Below, piece after piece: positions 52,070-60,141 of a stretch of 64,000 nucleotides of DNA. The position numbers were made by a program, and so were the translations under genes. The notes under the pieces were generated by a model. That model made no database searches. It saw nothing but the letters and a program-made list of their open reading frames with translations, and was not told the DNA's origin. The stretch is from GCA-2683825 sp965662355. Its GTDB lineage: Bacteria > Planctomycetota > UBA1135 > GCA-002686595. Within the stretch, counting starts at the first letter, position 1. Each line of letters begins with the position of its first letter. The stretch is from NCBI GenBank assembly GCA_965662355.1, contig CBFIHP010000004.1, forward strand, positions 186,001-250,000. The letters are read 5' to 3'.

Positions 52070-53047
52070 CTAGTCCTTTGGGGGCGAGTACTTCACGAGG
52101 CCGAGGGGACGCTTCTGGAGCTTCTTGAAGGTTGCCAGGACGGCGATGTTCTCGTCCTTGCCGACATCCATGATGACGAATTCGCGTACCGCCTCTGGCG
52201 TCCTCGCATTCTCGAAGTAACAGACCTCGAAGCGCACGCGCTCGGCCTGTCCGGGCTTGTTGGCAGGAGCTGAAAAGAGAATGTTCTTCGCGAAGAAATC
52301 CGAGTTCTTGATCTTGGTCTTGCCGAACTTCTTGGGTTCGGATTGCGTGAACGTGAACGTCTCGGACTTGGCGTGATTGGTGAGGAAGTCGAGCGTCTCA
52401 CAATCCTTGAAAGTGGATTCCTTGCCGCCCAGCATCGACATGGTCACGATCGACTTGCGTACGTTTTCGATGGAGATTCCTCCGTACGCTTTCATGCTCA
52501 AGACCTGAAGTTCCGTCCTGTTCCCCCCGTTCTTGTCCTTCGCGCGGCCTTGGATGGCAAAACCGTCACGGGCTGTGACACCGCTGAAAGTCAACTTGCC
52601 GGAAGTCGATTCGAACTGGAGCGAGGTGCCCGGCTTGAAGGTCGTAGCCTCCATGTAGACGCGGGCTTTCGAAGGTCCTGATTCACTGGGACGGATGCCT
52701 CCCTTGCCCTCGAAGACCACCCCGGAGAGATAGATCTCCTTGCACTCGGGCGTCAGCTCCAGCCACACGTCCTTGATGACCATGTTGCCGCCCGTGACAC
52801 ACTTCAACTCGAGGTAGCCCGAGACTTCGATCACAGCGTCCGACTTCCCGACGATTCTTCCGTGTCGCAGGCTGATGACGTCGGCGTTGCGAGGGATAGC
52901 CGTGCGCCCCGCCACCTGGAACTTCAGTCCATCGGTCTTGTAGGTGGCGCTCTTCTTGGGAAAGGGCAGGACGTCTCCGCGCTGTTGCGCGGAGACAACG
53001 CTCACGAAGAGAGCGAGTGCGAGTACCGCTCCGAAACGCAGGGTCAT
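52070..53047 (-). CDS. Exported protein of unknown function
   Basis: 325 residues with a signal peptide (AVLALALFVSVVSAQQ). GGAG lies 7 bases before the start. The body is a chain of short strands with repeated x-V/I-x-G/D turns (GKLTFSGVTARDGFAIQGR, YGGISIENVRKSIVTMSML), the look of a right-handed beta-helix. I do not know the family. It lies 13 bases downstream of the PQQ-like gene on the same strand and is probably cotranscribed with it. Confidence 0.78.
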   Translation of the reverse strand: MTLRFGAVLALALFVSVVSAQQRGDVLPFPKKSATYKTDGLKFQVAGRTAIPRNADVISLRHGRIVGKSDAVIEVSGYLELKCVTGGNMVIKDVWLELTPECKEIYLSGVVFEGKGGIRPSESGPSKARVYMEATTFKPGTSLQFESTSGKLTFSGVTARDGFAIQGRAKDKNGGNRTELQVLSMKAYGGISIENVRKSIVTMSMLGGKESTFKDCETLDFLTNHAKSETFTFTQSEPKKFGKTKIKNSDFFAKNILFSAPANKPGQAERVRFEVCYFENARTPEAVREFVIMDVGKDENIAVLATFKKLQKRPLGLVKYSPPKD

Positions 53048-53060
53048 CTCATTCTCCGGG

Positions 53061-55016
53061 CTAGAACTTCTCCATGAGGCTCTCCGGAATCATAAACTCA
53101 TCCGCGGAGAGGGCTTCGAAGGAAGCCTCCGAAAAGCGCCAGCGCTGCTCCAGCCCGGTGTCCGCGTCGAAGATCTTGACGAGAAAAGGCAGCCGCACAC
53201 CTTCCACCTCACGCCATTGTTCGTAGACGACTGTCGACTCGTCCGCTCCTGAGCGCCCTGCGAGAGCCCCGGTTCCCTGATCGAAGAAAAGCTGTCGATA
53301 GACGTTCTCTCGGATTTCGACATCGACGCGGATGCACGGCCGGCCTTCGAAGAGCGTCCTTCCGGAGACCATGGCTTGCTTTGGATCCACGATCGGGCGC
53401 AGGAGTACACGCCGCCCCTGGGTTTGCCGTAGCTCGTCCAGGCGATAGTCGTCGATCAAGCTGTCACCGCGATAGGGGTTGACCTCCCAGGCAATCTCGC
53501 CGTTGTAGAACTGCTCGATGTGACCGCCGATTCCGGGCGGCAATCCGAACTTGACGTGCCACAAGCTTGGTGCCTGGTTCTCCCAGACGGCCTCGACATC
53601 GGAAAGCCCCATCGAGTGCACGTCAAGCCGCCCGCTCATACGCAATTGGGTCAATGGCCGTTTCTTGGTGCCCATGAACGTCTCGTACTTGGCAATAAGA
53701 GCTGCCACGTCGGGCAGGTCGTCGTCGGCCATGTTCGAGCCGCTCGCAACCAGGGGGGTGACGCTGCTGCGGTGGTCACGGCAAACCAGATGCCCAAGGC
53801 TTCCGCGCAGGAAGATGAGGCCATCGGAAAGAACCGGCGCAGTCCAGAACACGCCATCCTCGATCATGCGCCCGGAGCGGAACGTCTCCTCCATGCTCTC
53901 TGGCGATGCCGACGCAACGACCAGCTGGCCCTTCGAGGTCGTCGAGAGCAGTCGCCCGCCCGCGATCGACAATGCTCCTTGACCCAACCCGCGTACGCGC
54001 CACTGCTCCTCGCCCGCCATGTCGAGGCATTTCAACATCGATTCGTCGAAGCCGTAGAAGTGCCCTTCCCAGAGCGTGCATCCAGCCATCTTGTTGCGCA
54101 TCTTGCGGGTGCGCCACAGCTCGACGGGCGACTCGCCGCCGAAGTCGATGAGGGCCGCACCCTGTTCGTATCCCGTCGACACGAAGACCTTGGTTCCGAC
54201 GACGATCGGCGTGCAGGCCTCGACGTTTCTAGGCGAGGTTCGAAACTCATACTTGTAGATTTCGCTGCCATCCCCGGTGTCGAGGATGGACAGGCCCTTG
54301 CCGCCGAATACTGCGAGCCCGAGTCGCTGCCCTAGTTGTATCGAAGCCACACTGGCGTAGTTGGCCTCGTGGCTCGCGGAGATCCAGGCGGTCTCTCCGG
54401 TGGCTCGCTCCAGAACGACGGTCCGATCCGCGTTCAAGACCAGCTTTTGTCCTAGCACGTAGGGCGAACTCGCGAAGCCATAACGCCCTGGATCGACTTG
54501 ATGGCGTTCGACGAGATCTACCTTCCACAAGAGCGTGCCGTCTTCGGCCTGCAGAGCGTGAACCTCCCCCACCCGCGACGCCACGTAGACGATGCCATCG
54601 TGCACGGTGGGCGAACCGAGCGCACCTCCACCATGCTCGTTCGCATACGCCAGGGCCGGAAACTCGAACTTCCAGAGCTCCTTCCCCGTGGCCACCTCGA
54701 GACAAGACACCCGGTCCACGCCCGGCCCCATGGCTTCGCTCACGCCATGCTCAGGAGCACCTTCTTCGGGAAAGAAACCAACGATGAACAATCTGCCCGC
54801 GGCGATCGATGGACTCGAGTAACCCATCCCAATCTGTGCGTGCCAGAGCGCTTCGGACTTGCCGCCTGGACTCCAATCGTTCTCTTTCGAGATGTTGTTG
54901 CGATCCGGCCCCAGCCAGTTGGGCCAATCTTCGGTGATCGCAAAGGCCTTTGAGGTCGTTTGTAGAGCGATCCCCACACAAGCAAGTCGAAAAACAACTC
55001 CGTTAGAAATCCTCAT
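53061..55016 (-). CDS. PQQ-type beta-propeller protein with LolA-like C-terminal domain
   Basis: 651 residues with a signal peptide. Residues 30-430 are PQQ/WD-like blades with typical signatures (DWPNWLGPDRNNIS, CLEVATGKELWKFEF, GSPTVHDGIVYVASRVGEV, LLWKVDL), as in BamB and quinoprotein-like sugar dehydrogenase relatives; no dehydrogenase active site is visible. Residues about 440-651 carry a separate domain (AKYETFMGTK, GGHIEQFYNGEIAWEVNP, FEGRPCIRVDVEIREN, VEGVRLPFLVKI) of the LolA-like lipid-binding type. The fusion may link a scaffold to lipid or lipoprotein handling. It is divergent from the FG-GAP gene at 55273. Confidence 0.87.
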   Translation of the reverse strand: MRISNGVVFRLACVGIALQTTSKAFAITEDWPNWLGPDRNNISKENDWSPGGKSEALWHAQIGMGYSSPSIAAGRLFIVGFFPEEGAPEHGVSEAMGPGVDRVSCLEVATGKELWKFEFPALAYANEHGGGALGSPTVHDGIVYVASRVGEVHALQAEDGTLLWKVDLVERHQVDPGRYGFASSPYVLGQKLVLNADRTVVLERATGETAWISASHEANYASVASIQLGQRLGLAVFGGKGLSILDTGDGSEIYKYEFRTSPRNVEACTPIVVGTKVFVSTGYEQGAALIDFGGESPVELWRTRKMRNKMAGCTLWEGHFYGFDESMLKCLDMAGEEQWRVRGLGQGALSIAGGRLLSTTSKGQLVVASASPESMEETFRSGRMIEDGVFWTAPVLSDGLIFLRGSLGHLVCRDHRSSVTPLVASGSNMADDDLPDVAALIAKYETFMGTKKRPLTQLRMSGRLDVHSMGLSDVEAVWENQAPSLWHVKFGLPPGIGGHIEQFYNGEIAWEVNPYRGDSLIDDYRLDELRQTQGRRVLLRPIVDPKQAMVSGRTLFEGRPCIRVDVEIRENVYRQLFFDQGTGALAGRSGADESTVVYEQWREVEGVRLPFLVKIFDADTGLEQRWRFSEASFEALSADEFMIPESLMEKF

Positions 55017-55272
55017 GAGCTCCCCGGGGGCGATAGTCCAAGTCCGTACCCCGCCCCGGCTTAGAAGGACCCCTCGCGACAGAAGTGCGGGTGTTGCTAG
55101 GACGATATCGGCAACGGTTCATGCCTGCAAGCTGACGCGGGCTGCCGCCGAGGGGTTTGGGCTTCGAGTTTTGCGCTCATTCTTCCCCCGCTCTCGGGAA
55201 CATCTCATAGCCTTGGTGCGCACCCCGATTGCACCCCCCCACCGGTATCCCTTCACCCGAGGGAAAGAGAGC

Positions 55273-58200
55273 ATGAATAAGGAGAGGTACATTCTCCCTC
55301 TGTGCGCATGCCCGTTGGCCCTAGCGAGCCTGGCTAGTGGTCAGACATTTCAGAACGTCACGACCCCAGCCGGACTCGGTGGCCACTTCGTCACCACGGG
55401 GGACGATCACGGCCCCGGTGCTGCCTGCGGCGACTACAACGGTGACGGCTGGGTGGACCTCTATCTCAGCGAAGCTTTCGGCGGCGGCGGGAAGCTGTAC
55501 AAGAACGTCGAGAGTGCGACAGCGCCAGGTGGCCGTTCGTTCGAGCTCGACACGGGGGCGGGTGCCTACGACCCGCGCGAGAGCACCGGTGCGGTGTTCA
55601 TCGACATCGACAACGATGGCGACCAGGATCTGTACGTCGCCAACTTCGAAGATCGCAACACACTCCTACGCAACGAGCTCATTCCCCTCGGCAAAGCCGT
55701 CTTCGTCGACATCACGGACCTGACGGACCCGACCCCGGAGGACCCTCCCGGAGACCAGCAGGAAGGACTCGGCATCGGCATGGACCAGCTGGGCAATGCC
55801 CTGCACAAGACACTCGGCGTGTGCTTTGCGGACATCGATCGCGATGGACGGGTCGACCTGTACGTCGCCAACCACAACGGCTTTCTCGCCGACGGCACCG
55901 GGATGCGCGCCGGGGAACGTGACGTTCTCTACCGCCAACAGGCTGACGGCACCTTCCTCGACATCTCCGACAGCGCCGGGGTTCCCGGATGGGATTGCGA
56001 TCTGGGCGGCGGCGACACTGCGTACCAGCTCTACAGCTCTTCCAACGCCGCGATCTTTTGCGATCTCAACAACGATCGCTGGCCGGATCTGTACGTAACC
56101 AACAAGATCGGCGGTCCCCTTGACCGCGATGCGATCTACCTGAACCGGGGAGCAAGTGCCGCGGGTGAATGGCTTGGATTCCAGGCCGTTGCCGCGGATC
56201 TTGACCTGGGCGACGCCAGCAATGCTGCGATGGGTGTCAGTGTGGCGGACATAGACAAGGATGGCGACCTGGACGTCTACATCACCGACATCAGCAGTGG
56301 AGGCAACCCCGGCCAGAACGACCTGTGGAGGAACGACTTGATCGAGAACGAAGGCATTTTCGACATGTCGCTTCTGGCCGAAGCCCCGGCGGTCTTCTCG
56401 TGGGGCACCTGGTTCGGGGACATCGACAACGACGGGGATTCGGATCTCCACGTCGCGACCGAGCAGTTCTACGTCGACCACATGTATCGCAACGATGATG
56501 GAACCTTCACCGATGTCTCGGCCAGCTCCGGCATCCAGCAGAATCTCGACTCGCGGGGCGATGTGTGGTTGGACTATGACAAGGATGGGTGGATCGATTT
56601 CCTGGTGATGAACATCTTCAGTGCTCCGACGCTCTTTCGGAACACGAGCAGCGAGACCCTCGACAGGAACTACGTGTGCTTCGCACTCCAAGGCACGGCT
56701 CCGAAGACGACGCGGGAGGCTCTGGGAACGCGCGTGGAAATCTTCGCTGATTTCGATGGCGATTCGGTGCTGGGACCCAACGAACGGGACCTTCGCGAAT
56801 TCATACGCGGGGGCAGCAACTGTGCCTCCAGCAACGAGGGCGTGCTCCACTTCGGTGTCGGTGCCGCAACTCGCGCCATCGCAAAGGTCACCTGGCCGAG
56901 CGGTGAGACCGAGGTATATAGCGACGTACAGGTCAACACTCGTTTGCTGCTGGTCGAACCCAGCTCGACTACGGATACGCAGGCACCCACGATCGCGCTG
57001 CGCCAACCCAGCGAACTGATGATCGTCCGCGAGCCCGGCTCGTTGACAATCATGGCCGACGCCAGTGACGACTCGGGTGTCACCGACGTGCGATTTTATC
57101 TGGATGGCCAACTGGTGGGACGCGACGTCGTTTCCGACGAGGACGACTCCTATGACTGTCAACTGCGTCTGGATGGACTGGCCCCGGGACCCCACGTCAT
57201 TCGAGCAGATGCCAGCGATGCCTTCGGCAACGTGGCTTCTTCCTACAGCACGCTCGTGATCGACGCGACGACACCCTCGAACCTGGCCCTCGAACCGGAT
57301 CTGTATGACAATGATGCCTTCGGCTCGGTCAGCGGCGAGAGCTATCCCGACGGATTGGCCTTCAATGACGGCTGTCGCGACCTGACCCTGAGCTTTGGCG
57401 AATCGGCGCCGGAGCGCACCTACATCATGCCCCACGATGCACCCGAGCTATTCGTCGATGGGAGTCGGTTGTGCATTCGCGGCGCCATCGCACAAACGGG
57501 TTTCGAGGATCGCACCGGGTTCGGAATCGTGCTCTTGCGCGACCCCGTGTCATCTAGCGACGCGCGCATCGAACTGTGGTTGATCTCCGACGGCCCCGTC
57601 GTGCATGCGGGCGCCTACTTACCCGGCTCTTCCTCTGCCGAGGTCGAACCGCTCTTTTCGATCGACCCCAACCAGCGCAACGCGGAGTTCGGGCTCTTCC
57701 TCACCCGGAACGGGACGAAACTGACCATGGAAGTCGAGCGCTCCGAAGCAGGGCTACGACGCACCCTGGGGGTCTTCGATGCTGCAGGCGCCGGAATCGA
57801 CCTGGATCAATATCAGCGGGCCGGGCTCTGCATTCGCGGCGAGGGCTCGGCTAGCACCTCCTCGGAGGTCGATGTCGTCGTGAACGAACTCGTGGTGACG
57901 CATCCCCAAATCGGCTCGCCGTGCCTGGACGCCGCCGGCTGGAATGCACAACTCGGCCTGCTGGATCAACCGCTGGCAGGAACCCACGATTTCGCAGTCA
58001 CGCTCAGCGGCGCCCTCGGTGGTTCCATCGCGGCGCTGTTGCTCGGTCCCCACGAGGACTCGATTCTGCCCTTCGACCTCGGCCTTCTCGGCGCTCCAGG
58101 GTGTACTCTTCTCGTGATCCCCCAGTTCAACTTCGTGCGCGCTGTCAGCGGCAGCGGCCCGGGGAACGGCAACGCCATGGTTCCCCTACCCGTACCGCTC

Positions 58201-58311
58201 AACCCGGCCCTCATCGGCAGCAATTTCGGGGCGCAGTGGTTGGTTCTCGCACCAGGTGTGAACCCACTGGGAGCCATCTACTCCTCCGCGGCCCAGCTAA
58301 GAATTCGTTGA
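55273..58311 (+). CDS. Large FG-GAP/ASPIC-UnbV surface protein
   Basis: 1012 residues; ATG 55273 gives a signal (LCACPLALASLASGQT); a longer frame upstream has no signal. Residues 30-470 hold many FG-GAP/VCBS repeats with calcium loops (DIDNDGDQDLYVANF, DYDKDGWIDFLVMNI). An ASPIC/UnbV domain lies about 470-565 (REALGTRVEIFADFDGDS). An Ig/cadherin-like domain follows (DASDDSGVTDVRFYLDG), then a lectin-like region and, over about 880-1012, a C-terminal domain with LGLLGAPGCTLLVIPQF that I recall from marine Planctomycetota. Probably an adhesin or surface scaffold. Its stop overlaps the TTG start of the YkgJ-like gene. Confidence 0.88.
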   Translation: MNKERYILPLCACPLALASLASGQTFQNVTTPAGLGGHFVTTGDDHGPGAACGDYNGDGWVDLYLSEAFGGGGKLYKNVESATAPGGRSFELDTGAGAYDPRESTGAVFIDIDNDGDQDLYVANFEDRNTLLRNELIPLGKAVFVDITDLTDPTPEDPPGDQQEGLGIGMDQLGNALHKTLGVCFADIDRDGRVDLYVANHNGFLADGTGMRAGERDVLYRQQADGTFLDISDSAGVPGWDCDLGGGDTAYQLYSSSNAAIFCDLNNDRWPDLYVTNKIGGPLDRDAIYLNRGASAAGEWLGFQAVAADLDLGDASNAAMGVSVADIDKDGDLDVYITDISSGGNPGQNDLWRNDLIENEGIFDMSLLAEAPAVFSWGTWFGDIDNDGDSDLHVATEQFYVDHMYRNDDGTFTDVSASSGIQQNLDSRGDVWLDYDKDGWIDFLVMNIFSAPTLFRNTSSETLDRNYVCFALQGTAPKTTREALGTRVEIFADFDGDSVLGPNERDLREFIRGGSNCASSNEGVLHFGVGAATRAIAKVTWPSGETEVYSDVQVNTRLLLVEPSSTTDTQAPTIALRQPSELMIVREPGSLTIMADASDDSGVTDVRFYLDGQLVGRDVVSDEDDSYDCQLRLDGLAPGPHVIRADASDAFGNVASSYSTLVIDATTPSNLALEPDLYDNDAFGSVSGESYPDGLAFNDGCRDLTLSFGESAPERTYIMPHDAPELFVDGSRLCIRGAIAQTGFEDRTGFGIVLLRDPVSSSDARIELWLISDGPVVHAGAYLPGSSSAEVEPLFSIDPNQRNAEFGLFLTRNGTKLTMEVERSEAGLRRTLGVFDAAGAGIDLDQYQRAGLCIRGEGSASTSSEVDVVVNELVVTHPQIGSPCLDAAGWNAQLGLLDQPLAGTHDFAVTLSGALGGSIAALLLGPHEDSILPFDLGLLGAPGCTLLVIPQFNFVRAVSGSGPGNGNAMVPLPVPLNPALIGSNFGAQWLVLAPGVNPLGAIYSSAAQLRIR

Positions 58312-58781
58312 CCGAACCCAGCAGCGAACCGAAGCGCTGGTTCGAGGGAGGTCTACGCTTCGCGTGCACCCGTTGCGGCAACTGCTGCACCGGCGCGGGA
58401 ACGGTGCGGTTCGACGATGCCGAAGAGGCACAGGTGGCCCAGCACCTGGAGCTCTCGCTGGATGCGTTTCGTGCCCGATACCTGCGACGTCTGCCCGATG
58501 GCGAATACAGCCTGATCGACAAGCCGAGTACGGACTGCATCTTTCTCGACCGCGAAGAGGGCTGCACGATCTACACCGTTCGGCCACGACAATGTCGGAC
58601 ATGGCCATTCTGGCGTGGCAACATCGCAACTCCAGCTCACTGGAAGTCCGCGGCCGAGGGTTGCCCCGGCATGAATCAGGGTCCCCTCCACGCCCAAGAG
58701 AGCATCGAGAAAAGCGCAGGGTCCGACGGCACCTCGGGTATCGTTCCGGATCTCCGCAAGTGGACCTTGGATGAATCATGA
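58308..58781 (+). CDS. YkgJ-family cysteine-cluster protein
   Basis: 157 residues from TTG 58308, which overlaps the upstream stop (TTGA); its own stop overlaps the start of nth (ATGA 58778-58781). The Cys pattern CTRCGNCC, then CIFLDREEGC and CTIYTVRPRQCRTWPFW, and GCPG is that of the zinc/iron-chelating YkgJ family (CxxxCxxC clusters). Function of the family is not known, but iron-sulfur or zinc binding is likely. The tight coupling to nth, an iron-sulfur enzyme, suggests a link to cluster supply, which is inference. Confidence 0.9.
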   Translation: MTEPSSEPKRWFEGGLRFACTRCGNCCTGAGTVRFDDAEEAQVAQHLELSLDAFRARYLRRLPDGEYSLIDKPSTDCIFLDREEGCTIYTVRPRQCRTWPFWRGNIATPAHWKSAAEGCPGMNQGPLHAQESIEKSAGSDGTSGIVPDLRKWTLDES

Positions 58782-59548
58782 CGGGCAGAGTCAAAAAGAA
58801 GCTGAACCAGAAGAAGATCGATCCGGAACGCCTGCGCCTCTTGAAGCGCCGCCTGGCCCAGGCGATCCCCGAGCCGAAGTGTGAACTGGATCACAAGAAC
58901 GGTTGGCAACTCCTTATCGCCACGATTCTCTCCGCCCAGAGCACCGACAAGAAAGTGAACGAGGTCGCGCCGGAGCTCTTCCGACTGCACCCGACGCCGG
59001 CGTCCTTGGCCGAGGCTCCGCCGGGCGAGATCGAGGCTCTGGTCAAGAGCACGGGTTTCTTCCGGAACAAGACGAAGTCCATTCAGGGTGCCAGCCGTCG
59101 CATTGTCGAAGATCATGGAGGCGAAGTACCGCACACGCTCGACGAGCTCGTCAAGCTTCCTGGAGTGGCGCGTAAAACGGCCAACGTCGTCCTCGGTACC
59201 GCCTATCGCATCACGACTGGCATCGTGGTCGACACCCACGCTGGTCGTGTCGCCCGACGGCTCGAGTTGACCGAACAGACGGACCCCAAAAAGGTCGAGG
59301 CGGAGCTGTGCGAGATCTTCCCTCCCAAGCAGTGGATCGATTCGGGGCACCGCCTGGTCCTACACGGACGCTACGTCTGCCTGGCGCGGGCGCCACGCTG
59401 CGCGGAATGCCCCCTGAACGAAGCCTGTCCGTCGCGCGAAGAGGACGCCAGCCTTCCTCCGGGCAAGCGAGCCGCCGCCGAAAAAGCGCTCGTCGAGTCC
59501 AGAGGCACCAACAACGCTCTCGTGGCTTCGTCCTCGCCGCAGAAGTAA
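58778..59548 (+). CDS. nth: Endonuclease III
   Basis: 256 residues, about 40 longer than usual because of a Lys/Ser-rich C-terminal tail. Helix-hairpin-helix LPGVARKTANVV with catalytic Lys133, Asp152 in VVDTHAGRVAR, and the 4Fe-4S loop Cys201-x6-Cys208-x2-Cys211-x5-Cys217. It removes oxidised pyrimidines by glycosylase/lyase action. Its start overlaps the YkgJ-like gene stop. All catalytic parts are intact. Confidence 0.97.
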   Translation: MTGRVKKKLNQKKIDPERLRLLKRRLAQAIPEPKCELDHKNGWQLLIATILSAQSTDKKVNEVAPELFRLHPTPASLAEAPPGEIEALVKSTGFFRNKTKSIQGASRRIVEDHGGEVPHTLDELVKLPGVARKTANVVLGTAYRITTGIVVDTHAGRVARRLELTEQTDPKKVEAELCEIFPPKQWIDSGHRLVLHGRYVCLARAPRCAECPLNEACPSREEDASLPPGKRAAAEKALVESRGTNNALVASSSPQK

Positions 59549-59557
59549 GCTCGGGGG

Positions 59558-60115
59558 ATGAAACGCCTGATCGGTCTTGCCCTCCTCCTGACCTCCTTTT
59601 ACTCCTGCGCGGCCACGGAAGCACGGGATGGAACGTCCAGCGAACGCCCCATGAGCTTTGGTGCGGAACTACAGGTCTACCCGGCGGGAGTCATCGTGAC
59701 CGGCCATGCTCGCCACACGATTTCCGAAACGGACTCGCTCTATCTCCGCGCCGGTTACAACATCACGGATCGCCAGGGCTTCGGTGAACACGAGAACGAA
59801 GAAGGCGATGGCCCGGGCCTCGGCATCGGCTGGCGCCGGAACGTGTCACCGGGCGCGGACGAGGGTTGGCTGTACGGTGCCCGAATGGATCTGTTCTTCC
59901 TCGAGATCGACTGGGAGGATCCCATGCGGAGCAACGCCTCCGACATCGTGGTTCTCCAGCCCGCCATCGAAGGCGGCTACGGCTGGAACCTCGGGGGAGG
60001 CCGAATCGAACTGACCGCCACCTTCGGGGTCGAGATCAACATCCACACGGACGGCGAGGACGTGGGTGAAGGCGCAATTGGGCTCCTGGGCGTGACGTAC
60101 ATGTTCGGGAGGTAA
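59558..60115 (+). CDS. Small outer-membrane-type barrel lipoprotein
   Basis: 185 residues with a lipobox-like signal (LLLTSFYSCAAT). The rest alternates polar and hydrophobic residues with Gly/aromatic edges (SLYLRAGYNITDRQGF, GWLYGARMDLFFLEIDWED, ELTATFGVEINIHT, LLGVTYMFGR), the pattern of an 8-strand OmpX/OmpW-like barrel ending in a aromatic-hydrophobic C-terminus. It is 9 bases after nth; the neighbours do not suggest a job. It converges on the TolB-like gene. Confidence 0.75.
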   Translation: MKRLIGLALLLTSFYSCAATEARDGTSSERPMSFGAELQVYPAGVIVTGHARHTISETDSLYLRAGYNITDRQGFGEHENEEGDGPGLGIGWRRNVSPGADEGWLYGARMDLFFLEIDWEDPMRSNASDIVVLQPAIEGGYGWNLGGGRIELTATFGVEINIHTDGEDVGEGAIGLLGVTYMFGR

Positions 60116-60141
60116 GGGCGCGGACGCGCCACAGACCGGGG

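Noticed and set aside
54859..55272. Longer N-terminus for the FG-GAP protein
   Set aside because: No signal peptide, and it runs into the divergent PQQ gene; ATG 55273 starts a normal signal.
57921..58307. Longer N-terminus for the YkgJ-like protein
   Set aside because: Arg/Pro-rich shadow of the FG-GAP gene; the Cys clusters begin only after the TTG at 58308.
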